This document shows, piece after piece, positions 47,501-58,143 of a stretch of 64,000 nt of DNA; position 1 is the first letter of the stretch; the number at the start of each line of letters is the position of its first letter. The DNA lies in the NCBI RefSeq assembly GCF_947623445.1, contig NC_135241.1:1490501-1554500 (forward strand), in the 5' to 3' direction. Under the pieces are notes generated by a model, which was given only the letters and a program-made list of their open reading frames with translations, was not told where the DNA came from and did no database searches. The DNA comes from Clavelina lepadiformis. Its lineage: Eukaryota > Chordata > Ascidiacea > Aplousobranchia > Clavelinidae. The position numbers were made by a program, and so were the translations under genes.

Positions 47501-48281
47501 TGTTTTGCAGCATCTGCGACGTATTTATGCTTTGTCAAACAAATCAACTCTTTTAAAATTGTGTTTTTCTGATGCTGATACACTGATAGAACTCATCACT
47601 TCGTTTGGTTTGAATCAATACAATTGGCTACAACATAATGTCCTGTATATGCCAAATACTGTTACAAAGACGAACTTGTGAACAAGCGGTTAGCGGTCAT
47701 ACAAACAGTTAAACTATAATTAATCAAGGAACAGCTCAAAACGTCAATTCAATTGAATATCACCGGCGAATGCGTTTCAGGCTTCAGTTAATGAACATAG
47801 ATTTGTCCACGCATGTCACATGAGTGTTGACGATAGTGAAGAAAAATCGCTCAATTCGATGCCCTACCATGTAAATGTGAGGAGCCATGAAACATTTCGT
47901 CTATTGAAGTCGCTTGCTGTTCGGCTGAGTAAAATCATCATAACATCATCATCTGCATCGCAGCTTGAAACAAGTTTAGATAATGGCATCTCACGACTAT
48001 CAAAATATAGTCGGTCCATGATAGGTCAGTCATAGCGTCCTGCCACTTATATGTACAATCTGTAGCGACAAAATATCAAAGATGAATTCCGAACACAGGA
48101 ATGAACCACTTAGGTTGTAGCTGTAAGAAAAGTATGCTTGGTTGAACTGTTATGTAGTAAGCTGCAGAGTTGGTGAAGATATTTTGATAAGTCTAAGATC
48201 TAAGGAAAAGTTTTATGAGTTTTAGACAAAAGCAGGTGTTGACTAATTTGCCCGTATGTATACAAAGACTTTTATAGGGCT
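47501..48281. other. Gap before the small secreted peptide gene
   Basis: An open frame at 47820-48035 (MSVDDSEEKSLNSMPYHVNV...) is 71 aa and polar, with no recognised domain. It could be an exon but lacks a convincing splice partner, so it is not called. Confidence 0.35.
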
Positions 48282-48748
48282 ATGAAAGTCACATATTCTC
48301 TCATCGTTATATTTGCTACGTCGTTGGATTTTTCGGTTGTAGGTAAGTTAACGCGGATTCTATTGTTGCGTAATAAAAGGCGCCTTTAAACCACAGGTTA
48401 TGACGTCATGTGCCATTGCAGATAGCTGCCAAACTGTTACGCACGTATTTGGCAACTGCAACGAATGCATGGTGAGAAATGGTGAAGTAATAAACGAACA
48501 ATTAACGGTAAATATTTGTTGATTTGGAAATATACTGTTTGTCAATTGCAGATATTTGAGAACGTTTTAGAAATGACTTTCCTTATAAATGTTCTTTGAA
48601 ACTTTCCCCCTTCTATAGCAAAAGAATGTTTTTTGTTTAAAATGAAATTCCTGTTGTCGTTCATGCGATTGAATTTTAAATACATTAATAGGAGTCATCA
48701 AGCCGCTGTCAAAAATGCATAGTTTCATCCCAACTTCAAAAGTTGTAA
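48282..48748 (+). CDS. Predicted small secreted cysteine-rich peptide
   Basis: Three exons (48282-48342, 48422-48507, 48692-48748) splice in phase to a 67-aa product, each individually too short to stand out. The first encodes a typical signal peptide (MKVTYSLIVIFATSLDFSVV) ending at a consensus GTAAGT donor. The mature part reads DSCQTVTHVFGNCNECMVRN, GEVINEQLT and ESSSRCQKCIVSSQLQKL, with five cysteines including two CxxC pairs (CNEC, CQKC). The first donor is ideal and acceptors are good (TTGCAG, TTAATAG). It lies between the two K/P/Q paralogues. No family is recognised; a secreted peptide hormone or antimicrobial peptide is possible. An odd cysteine number suggests a dimer or a missing exon. 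The model needs transcript support. Confidence 0.45.
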
Positions 48749-50939
48749 ATTTATAGATTATTCAAAAAAACCAAAGAGAAAAAGAAATAAAACGAGGGGT
48801 CAAATTCTCTGCGATTTTATGTTTGGCATCACCTGGATATTTGGATTTTTAATCATTAACAGCAGTGGTGTGAGCCTTGCTTTTGCTTATAGATTCACCA
48901 TCTTCAACTCACCGTAGGAAAAGGCGCATGATGGAAGTTAATGTTTAACTTAATTTGGGCTTTAGAGCACTTTGGATGTTTTTGACCTATTTAACAAATT
49001 TTTATTGATTTAGGTTTTGCAGTTTTTATTTTCCTTGTTGGACGTAATAAGGCAATCAGGGAACATTTTCTCGGAAACTTACACGGTTGCTAGGAGATCA
49101 TCAGTTATTTAAAAAAGAGAAGTAACACTAACTAAACCTGCTGATAGAACACTCATTGAGTGACTTTTCATTCAAGCTGAAGGGGCAAAGGCCCCTTGCA
49201 AGCACAAACACAACTTGTGCATATTTTAAACATTTTTGTCTCGAAATGATATGGATTTACTCACGCTACCTTATTTCATAAAACCATAAAACAGATTTTT
49301 GCTAATTATCCTACATTTAATTTACCTGCAACCGAAACCCATGTGAAATTATGCACAAACACTCTGAACAATGGTTTTATGTCTTTGTTGTGTATTATGA
49401 CGTCGCAATCCAACTGGTTTATTACCCTTATTATGTAACAATGTTTTGTGAGTTAGATTCTATTCAACGACAACACCTGATTAAAACACATAACATTCTT
49501 ATCGCCCTTACCCCACTGCTTTAGGTATTTCACATTTTTTGTGGGATCTTTAACTCAAGTAAGGGTCGTGTCGTTTGCGCCGGGGGTTCAGCTTAAATTA
49601 ATTTGTTTGTGATGTAACGCGTTGTTGTGCAATGCTGTGAGAAGAATAAAATATGGCCGTTTTTTATAGTCACTTCCTTTGGCAATGACCAATATCGCAT
49701 ACGCTGTAGTCGCAACTCCAGTCAAGTGTTTGTGTTGCCACTTCCCGATTTGCAACGTTAATCCTTGCACACAGCTCTGTGGATAACAAGTAACGAATTG
49801 TTTGAGAAAGATTGCTATTTGTCTCGGGGAAGTCCCAACGAGAAAAGTTTGCTCTCGTTGAACTTTGAACCAATGTAATGTGCTTAGCAAACAGTTTAAG
49901 GGGGGTATATAAGTGATGCACGTTCCATTCTAGGTTAACGTTATCGCTCTGTTCCACTCTTTCAAAGTTTTCTTTAAAGACAGCGAAAGCTTTTTTGACT
50001 ATCTTACTTGTGCTAAAGATGGAAGAGACCTTTTGTTGAGATTCCAAATCAGATGAAAGAAGAAGACTTGTGAGGGCAGTCCCCGAGGTTGCGAATAAGC
50101 CAACGCATATTCGATTTATCGCCGAATTTTTTTAGCTCTTATAGGCTATAGCTGATTATTATTAAGTTGTTTGTTACGTGCTTGCAGTCATGGACCGTAG
50201 TCGTTAATTGCCAAGTTAGAATGTGGTGAAAAATCGTGTGTTTGTAGCTATTTTTCACAGTTGCTGATTAACATAACTTAACTTAAATTTACCCGCTTAT
50301 ATAAATCTTAATCCAACGAAATCTTAAACAGCTAAAATGAACTTTTTGCATGGCTTTTCTCCTAACCTAACCGCGTATCTTTAATAATTATAATGGGCTG
50401 CGTAACCTACATACGTAGAAATAGTCACTCACTTTTTTACTCCCAAACGCCAGAATCACTTCGTGAATCTTTCCAGCCTGCAACAAGCAATGGTTACTTT
50501 CATAGTTGTTCATTATGCTTGAAACCGTTTTATCAGTCTCAAACTAACCAGTAATATGTCGATTGGAATGATCAATATCAAGTTTGTAAAAACCTTACGT
50601 TAAATTAACTTTTAGGATCTGACAGCCGTCAAACTAATGTTGCAACACAAATCAGACGGAGCTGTATACATTCATTTTGTGTTAATAAAGAATGCTGAGC
50701 CTACCGCTTTTGAATTGAGAACGACGCTGCAGGATTTGGTTTAATTTGGAAAAGAAGGGTTTCTTTTCTTGCACGATATCTCGCTGAATTAATCAAAATT
50801 ACACAGCAGGTCTTCTCGCAATGGCCAAAATTTGAACAGTGATTTTTGATTACAGCTTGAGTAACCTCGTTAGATATAGGCATTATAGGGTATTGCTGTG
50901 TTACGTTGCACGTTAAGCTTTCCTTATGCCCAGTGGAAA
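48749..50939. other. Intergenic gap upstream of K/P/Q gene copy 2
   Basis: Mostly AT-rich sequence. The part near 50275-50400 is related to the TTAACCTAACTT repeat at 24945. The open frame at 49670-50047 shows no domain. Confidence 0.4.
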
Positions 50940-52477
50940 ATGCAACCAGATGGAAATAGAATTGTGACCCCTAATGTTGGTGATTTGGTTGAAAAAGAAA
51001 CAGAAAGTAAAAGGAAGATTCTTGACAAAGTTCAAGTAAGTCTGCATAGTCCACCTGACCCTTGGTTAACTGTAAAGGGAGTGTAACGACGGCTAGCTTG
51101 CTTAGCTAAATATGTGATATATGAGGATGACCATAAACTCGCTTAGCTAAATATATGATATGAAGCATTTTAAACAGATTAAAGTAATTTTACTCATTTG
51201 CAACTTGTTTAATTTTCAGTTTATGTTTATATTCAGTCGAGTATTTAGCTAAAATCTGCTCTTCAACCAACAAAGGAAACAAAAACAATATCTGGATTAC
51301 AGATGAGTCAGGCTACGCCCAATCCCCAAGCAAAAAAGTCGTCTTCAATTGACCGAAACCAATCTAAGAATGCTCGATCTGCCCAAACCCAACCTAACAC
51401 CGAAACCACCAAACCAACACCAACGCCGCTGTCTGCTAAAAATGTGAAACAAGCAAAGACCTCGAACTTAAGTAAACCTCAACCCAAGAAAAAACAACCT
51501 AATAACACCCAACCCAGAAAACAACCTCAAAATAACTCCCAATCCAGCAAGAACAAACGCTCAAACAACGTGGAACCTTCAAACAAAAATCGACATCACA
51601 CCAAAGCCAAAACAAACACCCTACCATCGGACAAAACTCAAAACAAAAAGAAACCTCATCAGAAGTACCTCGCTCCGAACATAGCTTTAACACCACAACC
51701 TACTGGAGATGTGACTATATCAGATTCACCGGCAGGTAGCAGTCATGCGCCATCGATTCCACAACAAGAAACAAAGGTGACATTATATATTTGCTATTAA
51801 CTGTAGTGGGCTAAAATCGGTACACTTAATTGATGGAAAGGCTTCATTCAGTTTAATTCCGTGCCAAATTGAAGAAAATTGTATTTAGTGGCATTTTTTA
51901 CATGTGGACATTGGCCACATAAGTTTTAATTCTTTCTTTTTAGACTAAAAGTCTTGATCAAGCCGGTAGCTATACTAAAAAAGCGAGGCAGGCTAAAGAA
52001 ACCATCACCCTAATCCAGCAAGCGGCAAAGGGTGACCTGGACAAAGTGGAAGCGGCATCACAGGCTCTTGACACGTGGCACGCTCCCAGGACGAAAGCTG
52101 CTTTACAAACCGGTGTCGCCATTAAGCAGTGTTACGACGGAAATGCTGACGTCAAAGAAACCGCTACGAAAATTGCGCAACATGTAACCGACTTATCTCA
52201 ACGAGCTCGCGGAGTTAAAAAGCTTTATAATGGCAGCCGAGATCTTTGGAATGGTAATGCGAGATACGCTTGTTATGATTTGGTCGATGGGGCGACCGAT
52301 CTTATACCCTACATAAGCAGCTCAAAACGACTTGCGCTAGCTGGCGCTAGAGCATACAATGGTGACGTGGATTTCTCTGAAATGACGTTGGCTGGAGCGT
52401 CACTTCTAGGTGGGCCGGTTGGAGAAATTGCTGAGGTGGTGTACAAGTTATGGTTACCTCCCAAAAGTAAACTTTAA
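50940..52477 (+). CDS. Unrecognised K/P/Q-rich protein with conserved C-terminal domain, copy 2
   Basis: Exons 50940-51035, 51249-51776 and 51944-52477 give about 385 aa, all in phase 0. An in-frame ATG at 50898 is also possible. The first exon (MQPDGNRIVTPNVGDLVEKE...) is only loosely like exon 2 of copy 1 (shared GD...KET). The disordered region is shorter than in copy 1 by loss of some Lys/Pro/Gln units. The C-terminal domain is well conserved (GDLDKVEAASQALDTWHAPR, KQCYDGNADVKETATKIAQH, ARYACYDLVDGATDLIPYI, TLAGASLLGGPVGEIAEVVY), but the copy ends LWLPPKSKL without the acidic tail. The acceptor position used in copy 1 is followed here by a short insertion with a stop, so splicing must use a shifted TTTAG acceptor. 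Function unknown. Confidence 0.7.
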
Positions 52478-54575
52478 TGCTATGCAGTGGTTATGTTTTT
52501 AACAAAGGTCTGATCTACTGTTAGTTTACTGATGACTAAGCTATGTTATTAATACCACTGTCTACTGGAGCAGATTTTTATTTCATTTTGAGGAAAAAAA
52601 TTTCCAACAACTTTGTGATTTTTTAATTCTAATAGTTTCAACAGCGGTGCTTCTATTATATTCCTTATGACGGAATAAATAGTTTACAGCATGTATTGAA
52701 AATCTTATGTGTGCACTTTACTATATAGATGTGTAACGTTTTTGCTAAACCTTGTTCACTTTCATATAATTATCATAGATTAAAGAAAGTGTTGACAAAC
52801 TTCAATTGTTGTATCGACATTGTGAAAAGAATGCCAGTCTCTAGAATCTAGATAGTTTTCTTAGTGTTTGTAGTGTTTGTAATGCAGATGACTACATGAT
52901 ATTAATAAAGCTTAAGTAGAATGTATGCTTTATACGCGTTTAGGGTTGCAAAACATTATCCGACTAAAAGCCGCTAGCGACTAAAAAGGATGTTGTCCAT
53001 TTGCCGAAAACGCACATTGAGTAGAGATCTTGGGGAAAAATAGATGCTAATACATCGACTTTTGAAAATTTGCTGCTCCGTTATTCGTTTTAATGCTTGA
53101 ATACTTTGTTTCCTTCATAAATTTTGCAGTCTAGCATGACACACGTTGCTAGCACAACGCTTTTCAACACGCCTACTGTTTCCAGCATTTAACAATGTGA
53201 ATTGGCTTTATGGGTAAAGGTAGTTGAGTACCAGGCAATGGCTGAGTAAAATCGGCTAAGTTCCTAGCCCCAAAGTATTGCAAATCGATGTTTTGAAGCA
53301 TTGCAATGTAATGAAAAGCGATAACATATATCTTGTACCTTTCTTTTTTACCGCTTACAAGAACAGCAATGTACTCTTGTTGGATGATGTTAGTTGTTAA
53401 TATTCAATTAATAGACAATGTTTAATTTGCTTTTATACATCCGCCAAGCCTTTTGTTTGGCCCGCAAACATTTAATTATAGACTGTAAATGAATAATTAA
53501 AAATATTCACGATATGTAATAGCTGTTCCACTTGAGTAAAACGTTTGAAAGGTTTTGTCAAACCAACACTCCACGAATATAATTGTGCGGTTTCCACTTT
53601 GCTCTGGTTCTTTGTTTGTGAAGTATTTCGACTCCAGTTATTAGGACACTGGAAAACAGGTAACTTATATGCAAACATAGTGACTTAAAGACGGAATTTA
53701 TTCGCACGGTAGAATTCGTTAAGTCCACCTCGTAGCTTTATTACAATTCGAAGCATATTTTGTGCAATAAAATGTTTTTCCAAATCACAAATTACATTTC
53801 TTATCGGAGTAAAGAAACATTTCAACGTCAGCGAAATATCAGACTTGGTTGTGTGAAAATATTTTGTCACAATAATTTGCGAATTTTCTGCCTGTACTCG
53901 ATTTTGCTGTCTAGGCCAAATCAACCTGCACCAAGTTGTCATTCTCTGCTTTCTAGACTACAGGCTGCATCACATAAAAAGAGCTTTGTTTTTATTGTGT
54001 TTAAACCGATTGGAGAAATGCGTAGAGCTTCATGGAGCTTAATCTATTGTAGAAAATGAAATTAGAATCATTTACTAGCAGTACTTAGTAACAAATTTTT
54101 ATGAACTTTATGTATTAATTATAACGAATTAGAAAATTGTCCATTTACTTTTAAGAAAAATTACGCAAAAGTTGCAATTCGTTTGGGTTGCATTTTAAAA
54201 CAGAATGTTACTGAGCGAAAATTTTTCATTACTAAATATACTTTTACCACTGATTAATTTGACTTGCTTAAGGAAGATGAATAGAATTATCTGCCCGATC
54301 TAAAAACCGTGTGGAAAGATGTAGCTAGCAATAGATACGCCATTCTCAACTTTATTAAATCTCTGAAAAAGATTGTCAAAGAACTAGGCTATGTGATTCT
54401 TCTGAAGCAAAAGTTTATTGGTCTGAAGTATAATAACTGAATTTATACAGAATTGTCCTGGTCTTTATAAAATTGTTCTTGATATACTGCGTTTGGTAAA
54501 TATTCTTCATTTGGAAATAGCCTTCCAAATGCTTTCATGTATCGATGACATTGTGTATCTGGTAGATGCATTCAG
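52478..54575. other. Intergenic gap, nothing recognised
   Basis: AT-rich sequence after K/P/Q gene copy 2. Open frames on both strands near 53700-54060 overlap each other and show no domain. Confidence 0.4.
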
Positions 54576-54782
54576 TTACTGTGTACTAAGTGTGTAGCTA
54601 ACAAAACCATTGACGGTTGCGCTGTAGGCAAGCTGTGGTTTGTTTCGCAGGCTACCGCCGATACCTACTCCGATAGGATCGACTACAAACTTTGTTGTTA
54701 TATGAATCGTCAAATCAGTTTTTGGCGAAAAAGAGCAAGAAAAGGTCTGGTCGTGGACCACTTCTTTCTGGAGAGGCTGCAA
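54576..54782 (-). pseudogene. Fragment resembling aerolysin/natterin-type proteins
   Basis: A minus-strand open segment with alternating polar and hydrophobic residues (QTFSCSFSPKTDLTIHITTK) is reminiscent of the beta-rich part of aerolysin/natterin-like proteins. It is incomplete; no other parts of such a gene are found and the tandem duplication cuts through it. It is treated as a fossil. The family assignment is tentative. Confidence 0.25.
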
Positions 54783-56375
54783 GTGGTTTGTTAACTGTGC
54801 ATAGAAGTTAATTTTCTTTTATACCACAGTCTTCTATACCCTGTGAAAAGCGCGAGAACAATAAAATCTTTGCTGAACAAATTCTGTGATCATTCCCCTC
54901 TCACAACGTTAGTTTGCAAGACAAGTTTCCCTCAATCCGGATTCAACACGGCCGAGTCGGGATTGAATCTGTTTGAAATATTTTTCTTATTTCCAATATC
55001 AAGAAAAAAAGGATAGTATACCGGTGCGCTTCAAACCCATCCAAGTCGTATGTATAACACAAACTTCGAGCTTAACATAACCCCACAACCAGAGTCAGCT
55101 GGCCTCAATGCCACGTCCTGATACTTTCTGTGACGAGTATGACAATGCAAATGACATCAAAGCCACTTCATGCGGCAAAAATACAAGAGCAAGAAGAATT
55201 TTGATGCAATGTTTATTATAATGTGATTATTATCAATCATTAGCTTGGATTAAGTTGTGTAATCATTACGGAATGTTCTCGAATGATCTTTCGGCAATAT
55301 GCTATATATATTGGCTATAAATCTCACCGGGAATATGAATTAGTGTATAAACTTGGTGTCATTCGGTTTCGTTTTCCTGCTCTATACTTATTATGGCCTT
55401 TATTTCGCTCTAGTACTATTCTGATTCGGTGTATGTCGTTCCCTAAAGTTCAGTCGTGTTGTGTGTCATTTACAAGATATGTTATGTTGAAAATATTATG
55501 CTTCTCACATAATACTTTTATGACGTGTTATTACCTAATAATCATGACGTCAATTCGACAATCAAAGCTTGAGCACATTTTCCGCAGAAAGCGCAATTTT
55601 CTGGTACTTCTTCAGTAACGATAAAAGCACGTCGTAACGGATTTCTATGAACGGATGCCGTTGCCGTTCTCTTGCGTAGTTCTTTCTGTACACGGTATAT
55701 ATTACACTGGCAAAAGAGGTAGAGAAGCACAGTTATTACAGAAATACCTGCGTTTTTATCAGTGAGTTTATGTGAAGATTTGATTTACCAAACCTGCCTT
55801 TCGCACGCATTTTTGATAAACGTTTTTATACTGTTCGATATTCAGTATAAATAGTTCCTGTGTCAACATGATTGCGATTTTTTGTTCAGGATTTTATTTT
55901 CTAACTATAATTAATCCATGTCATCATCAACATCTTATATTAATTATTTCGCCCAAACTTTGATGTTCTTCACTTGAAGTGCCGCGTTTTCACCATTGTT
56001 GACACCTGACTGCCACGTAGGATACCTAATTATAGAATTATGAATATCACTTTTAAAAACAAGAGCACACTGCCTTTATAACCATAGGCCGTTGTACAAG
56101 TCATGACTTTGAGCTTCGTTATATGAATTTGAATGACTAAACATAAATTGAAACTGTCTAGCAGCTGCGAACTAAATTACCAGGTATTCTTGGCCTGCCA
56201 GAAGTCCCTCATTGCAGTAGGGGAGGCATTATTCCACGGCTTTGCTCCGTTTCCGTTGCTCCACTCGTCCGGAAAATATCCGTTCGTTCCACCAACCGCC
56301 AAATTAATGATAAGATAGAACTGAAAATGTTAAGTTTTGTTGTTAAAATAACTTTGCATAAGCCAGTTATGGGAC
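54709..56375. repeat. 1.67-kb tandem duplication, left unit
   Basis: The left unit begins AATCAGTTTTTGGCG and ends TGCATAAGCCAGTTATGGGA. It repeats as 56383-58590 with a few percent difference. It contains copies of the last two exons of the GH16 gene plus 3' flanking sequence. Confidence 0.9.
55944..56320 (-). pseudogene. Second copy of the last two GH16 exons
   Basis: 56320-56181 and 56025-55944 duplicate exons 11 and 12 of the GH16 gene. Both keep their open frames, the GT/AG borders and a downstream AATAAA (reverse complement at 55893-55898). A visible protein difference is PDEWSNGNG here against PDEWNNGNG in the main copy. With no promoter or other exons this is not a gene alone, but it could act as an alternative 3' end of the main gene by skipping. 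It is recorded as pseudogene for lack of a better category. Confidence 0.7.
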
Positions 56376-56902
56376 TAGTTCAATCAGTTTCTGGCGACAA
56401 AGAGCAAGAAAAGGTCTGGTCGTGGACCACTTCTTTCTGGAGAGGCTACAAGTGGTTTGTTAACTGTGCATCGAAGTTAATTTTCTTTTATACCACAGTC
56501 TTCTATACCCTGTGAAAAGCGCGAGAACAATAAAATCTTTGCTGAACAAATTCTCTGATCATTCCCCACAACGTTAGTTTGCAAGACAAGTTTCCCTCAA
56601 TCCGGATTCAACACGGTCGAGTCGGGATTGAATCTGTTTGAAATATTTTTCTTATTTCCAATATAAAGAAAAAAAGGATAGTATACCGGTGCGCTTCAAA
56701 CCCATCCAAGTCGTATGTATAACACAAACTTCGAGCTTAACATAACCCCACAACCAGAGTCAGCTGGCCTCAATGCCACGTCCTGATACTTTCTGTGACG
56801 AGAATGACAATGCAAATGACATCAAAGCCACTTTATGCGGCAAAAATACAAGAGCAAGAAGAATTTTGATGCAATGTTTATTATAATGTGATTATTATAT
56901 CA

Positions 56903-57426
56903 TAGGGCTACCATGTGTCCTCTTTTAGGAGGATTTGTCCTCTTTTCTAAAGAAAAATGATTTGTCCTCCGAGGACACTGAAAAATGCCAAAATGTCCTC
57001 CTTTTTGCATTTTGCGCTTTCTTGCTTATATTTGCAACAAAATTATATGTTTATGTGACTTTTCGGCATGAAGCCTAATTCAAGCCAAATGACTTTCCAG
57101 CGACAGCATGAGGTCTAATCATTTTTCTTATCATTGTTTTAATTTAGACAAACATAAAATCTAAATAAAGCTAAACAATAATGCCAAAAAGGAACACTGT
57201 GTTTTTCGATGAACTGCGGCAAAAGTATCCTTGTTTCAGAAAAAGACATAATGATTTTGAAGCTGAATGCATCACTTGTGCATATGCGTATAATTGTTCA
57301 AAAACATCTGATAAATTCTTTAAACGTAAAACTTTATTCGCATTGTACTTGCTGGAGAAATTGTCCTCTTTTTTGGCGATGAAAATATGGTAGAAATATG
57401 GGATGAAAATAATTTCAATAGGCATA
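56903..57426 (+). mobile_element. hAT-type element with transposase N-terminal fragment
   Basis: This insertion is absent from the left duplication unit. The octamer TTATATCA flanks it at 56895-56902 and 57427-57434. It starts TAGGGCTACCATGTGTCC, followed by repeated TGTCCTC words. The frame at 57181-57393 (MPKRNTVFFDELRQKYPCFR... with CITCAYAYNC) resembles the N-terminal BED/zinc-finger-like region of hAT transposases but stops early. It is an internally deleted derivative. Confidence 0.75.
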
Positions 57427-58092
57427 TTATATCAATCATTAGCTTTGATTAAGTCGTGTAATCATTACGCAATGTTCTCGAATCATCTTTCGGCAATATA
57501 CTATATATATTGGCTATAAATCTCACAGGGAATATGAATTAGAGTATAAACTTGGTGTCATTCGGTTTCGTTTTCCTGCTCTATATTTATTATGGCCTTT
57601 ATTTCGCTCTAGTACATTTTTTGATTCGGCGTATGTCGTTCCCTAAAGTTCAGTTGTGTTGTGTGTCATTTACAAGATATGTTATTTTGAAAATATTATG
57701 CTTCTCACACAATACTTTTGTGACGTGTTATTACCTAATAATCATGACGTCAATTCGACAATCAAAGCTTGAGCACATTTTTCGCAGAAAGCGAAATTTT
57801 CTGGTACTTCTTCAGTAACGATAAAAGCACGTCGTAACGGATTTCTATGAACGGATGCCGTTGCCGTTTTCTTGCGTAGTTCTTTCTGTACACGGTATAT
57901 ATTACACTGGCAAAAGAAGTAGAGAAGCACAGTTATTACAGAAATACCGGCGTTTTTATCAGTGAGTTTATGTGAAAATTTGATTTACCAAACCTGCCTT
58001 TCGCACGCATTTTTGATATACGTTTTTAAAATGTTCGATATTCAGTATAAATAGTTCCTGTGTCAACATGATTGCGATTTTTTGTTCGGGAT

Positions 58093-58098
58093 TTTATT
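58093..58098 (-). terminator. Polyadenylation signal of the GH16 gene
   Basis: AATAAA on the minus strand about 45 bases after the GH16 stop codon; duplicated at 55893-55898 in the left unit. Confidence 0.55.
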
Positions 58099-58143
58099 TT
58101 CTAACTATAATTAATCCATGTCATCATCAACATCTTATATTAA

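Noticed and set aside
55542-55730. Open frame with a hydrophobic stretch then a basic tail, present in both duplication units (also 57742-57930)
   Set aside because: Conservation is explained by the recent duplication; no upstream exons or start were found, so coding status is not supported.
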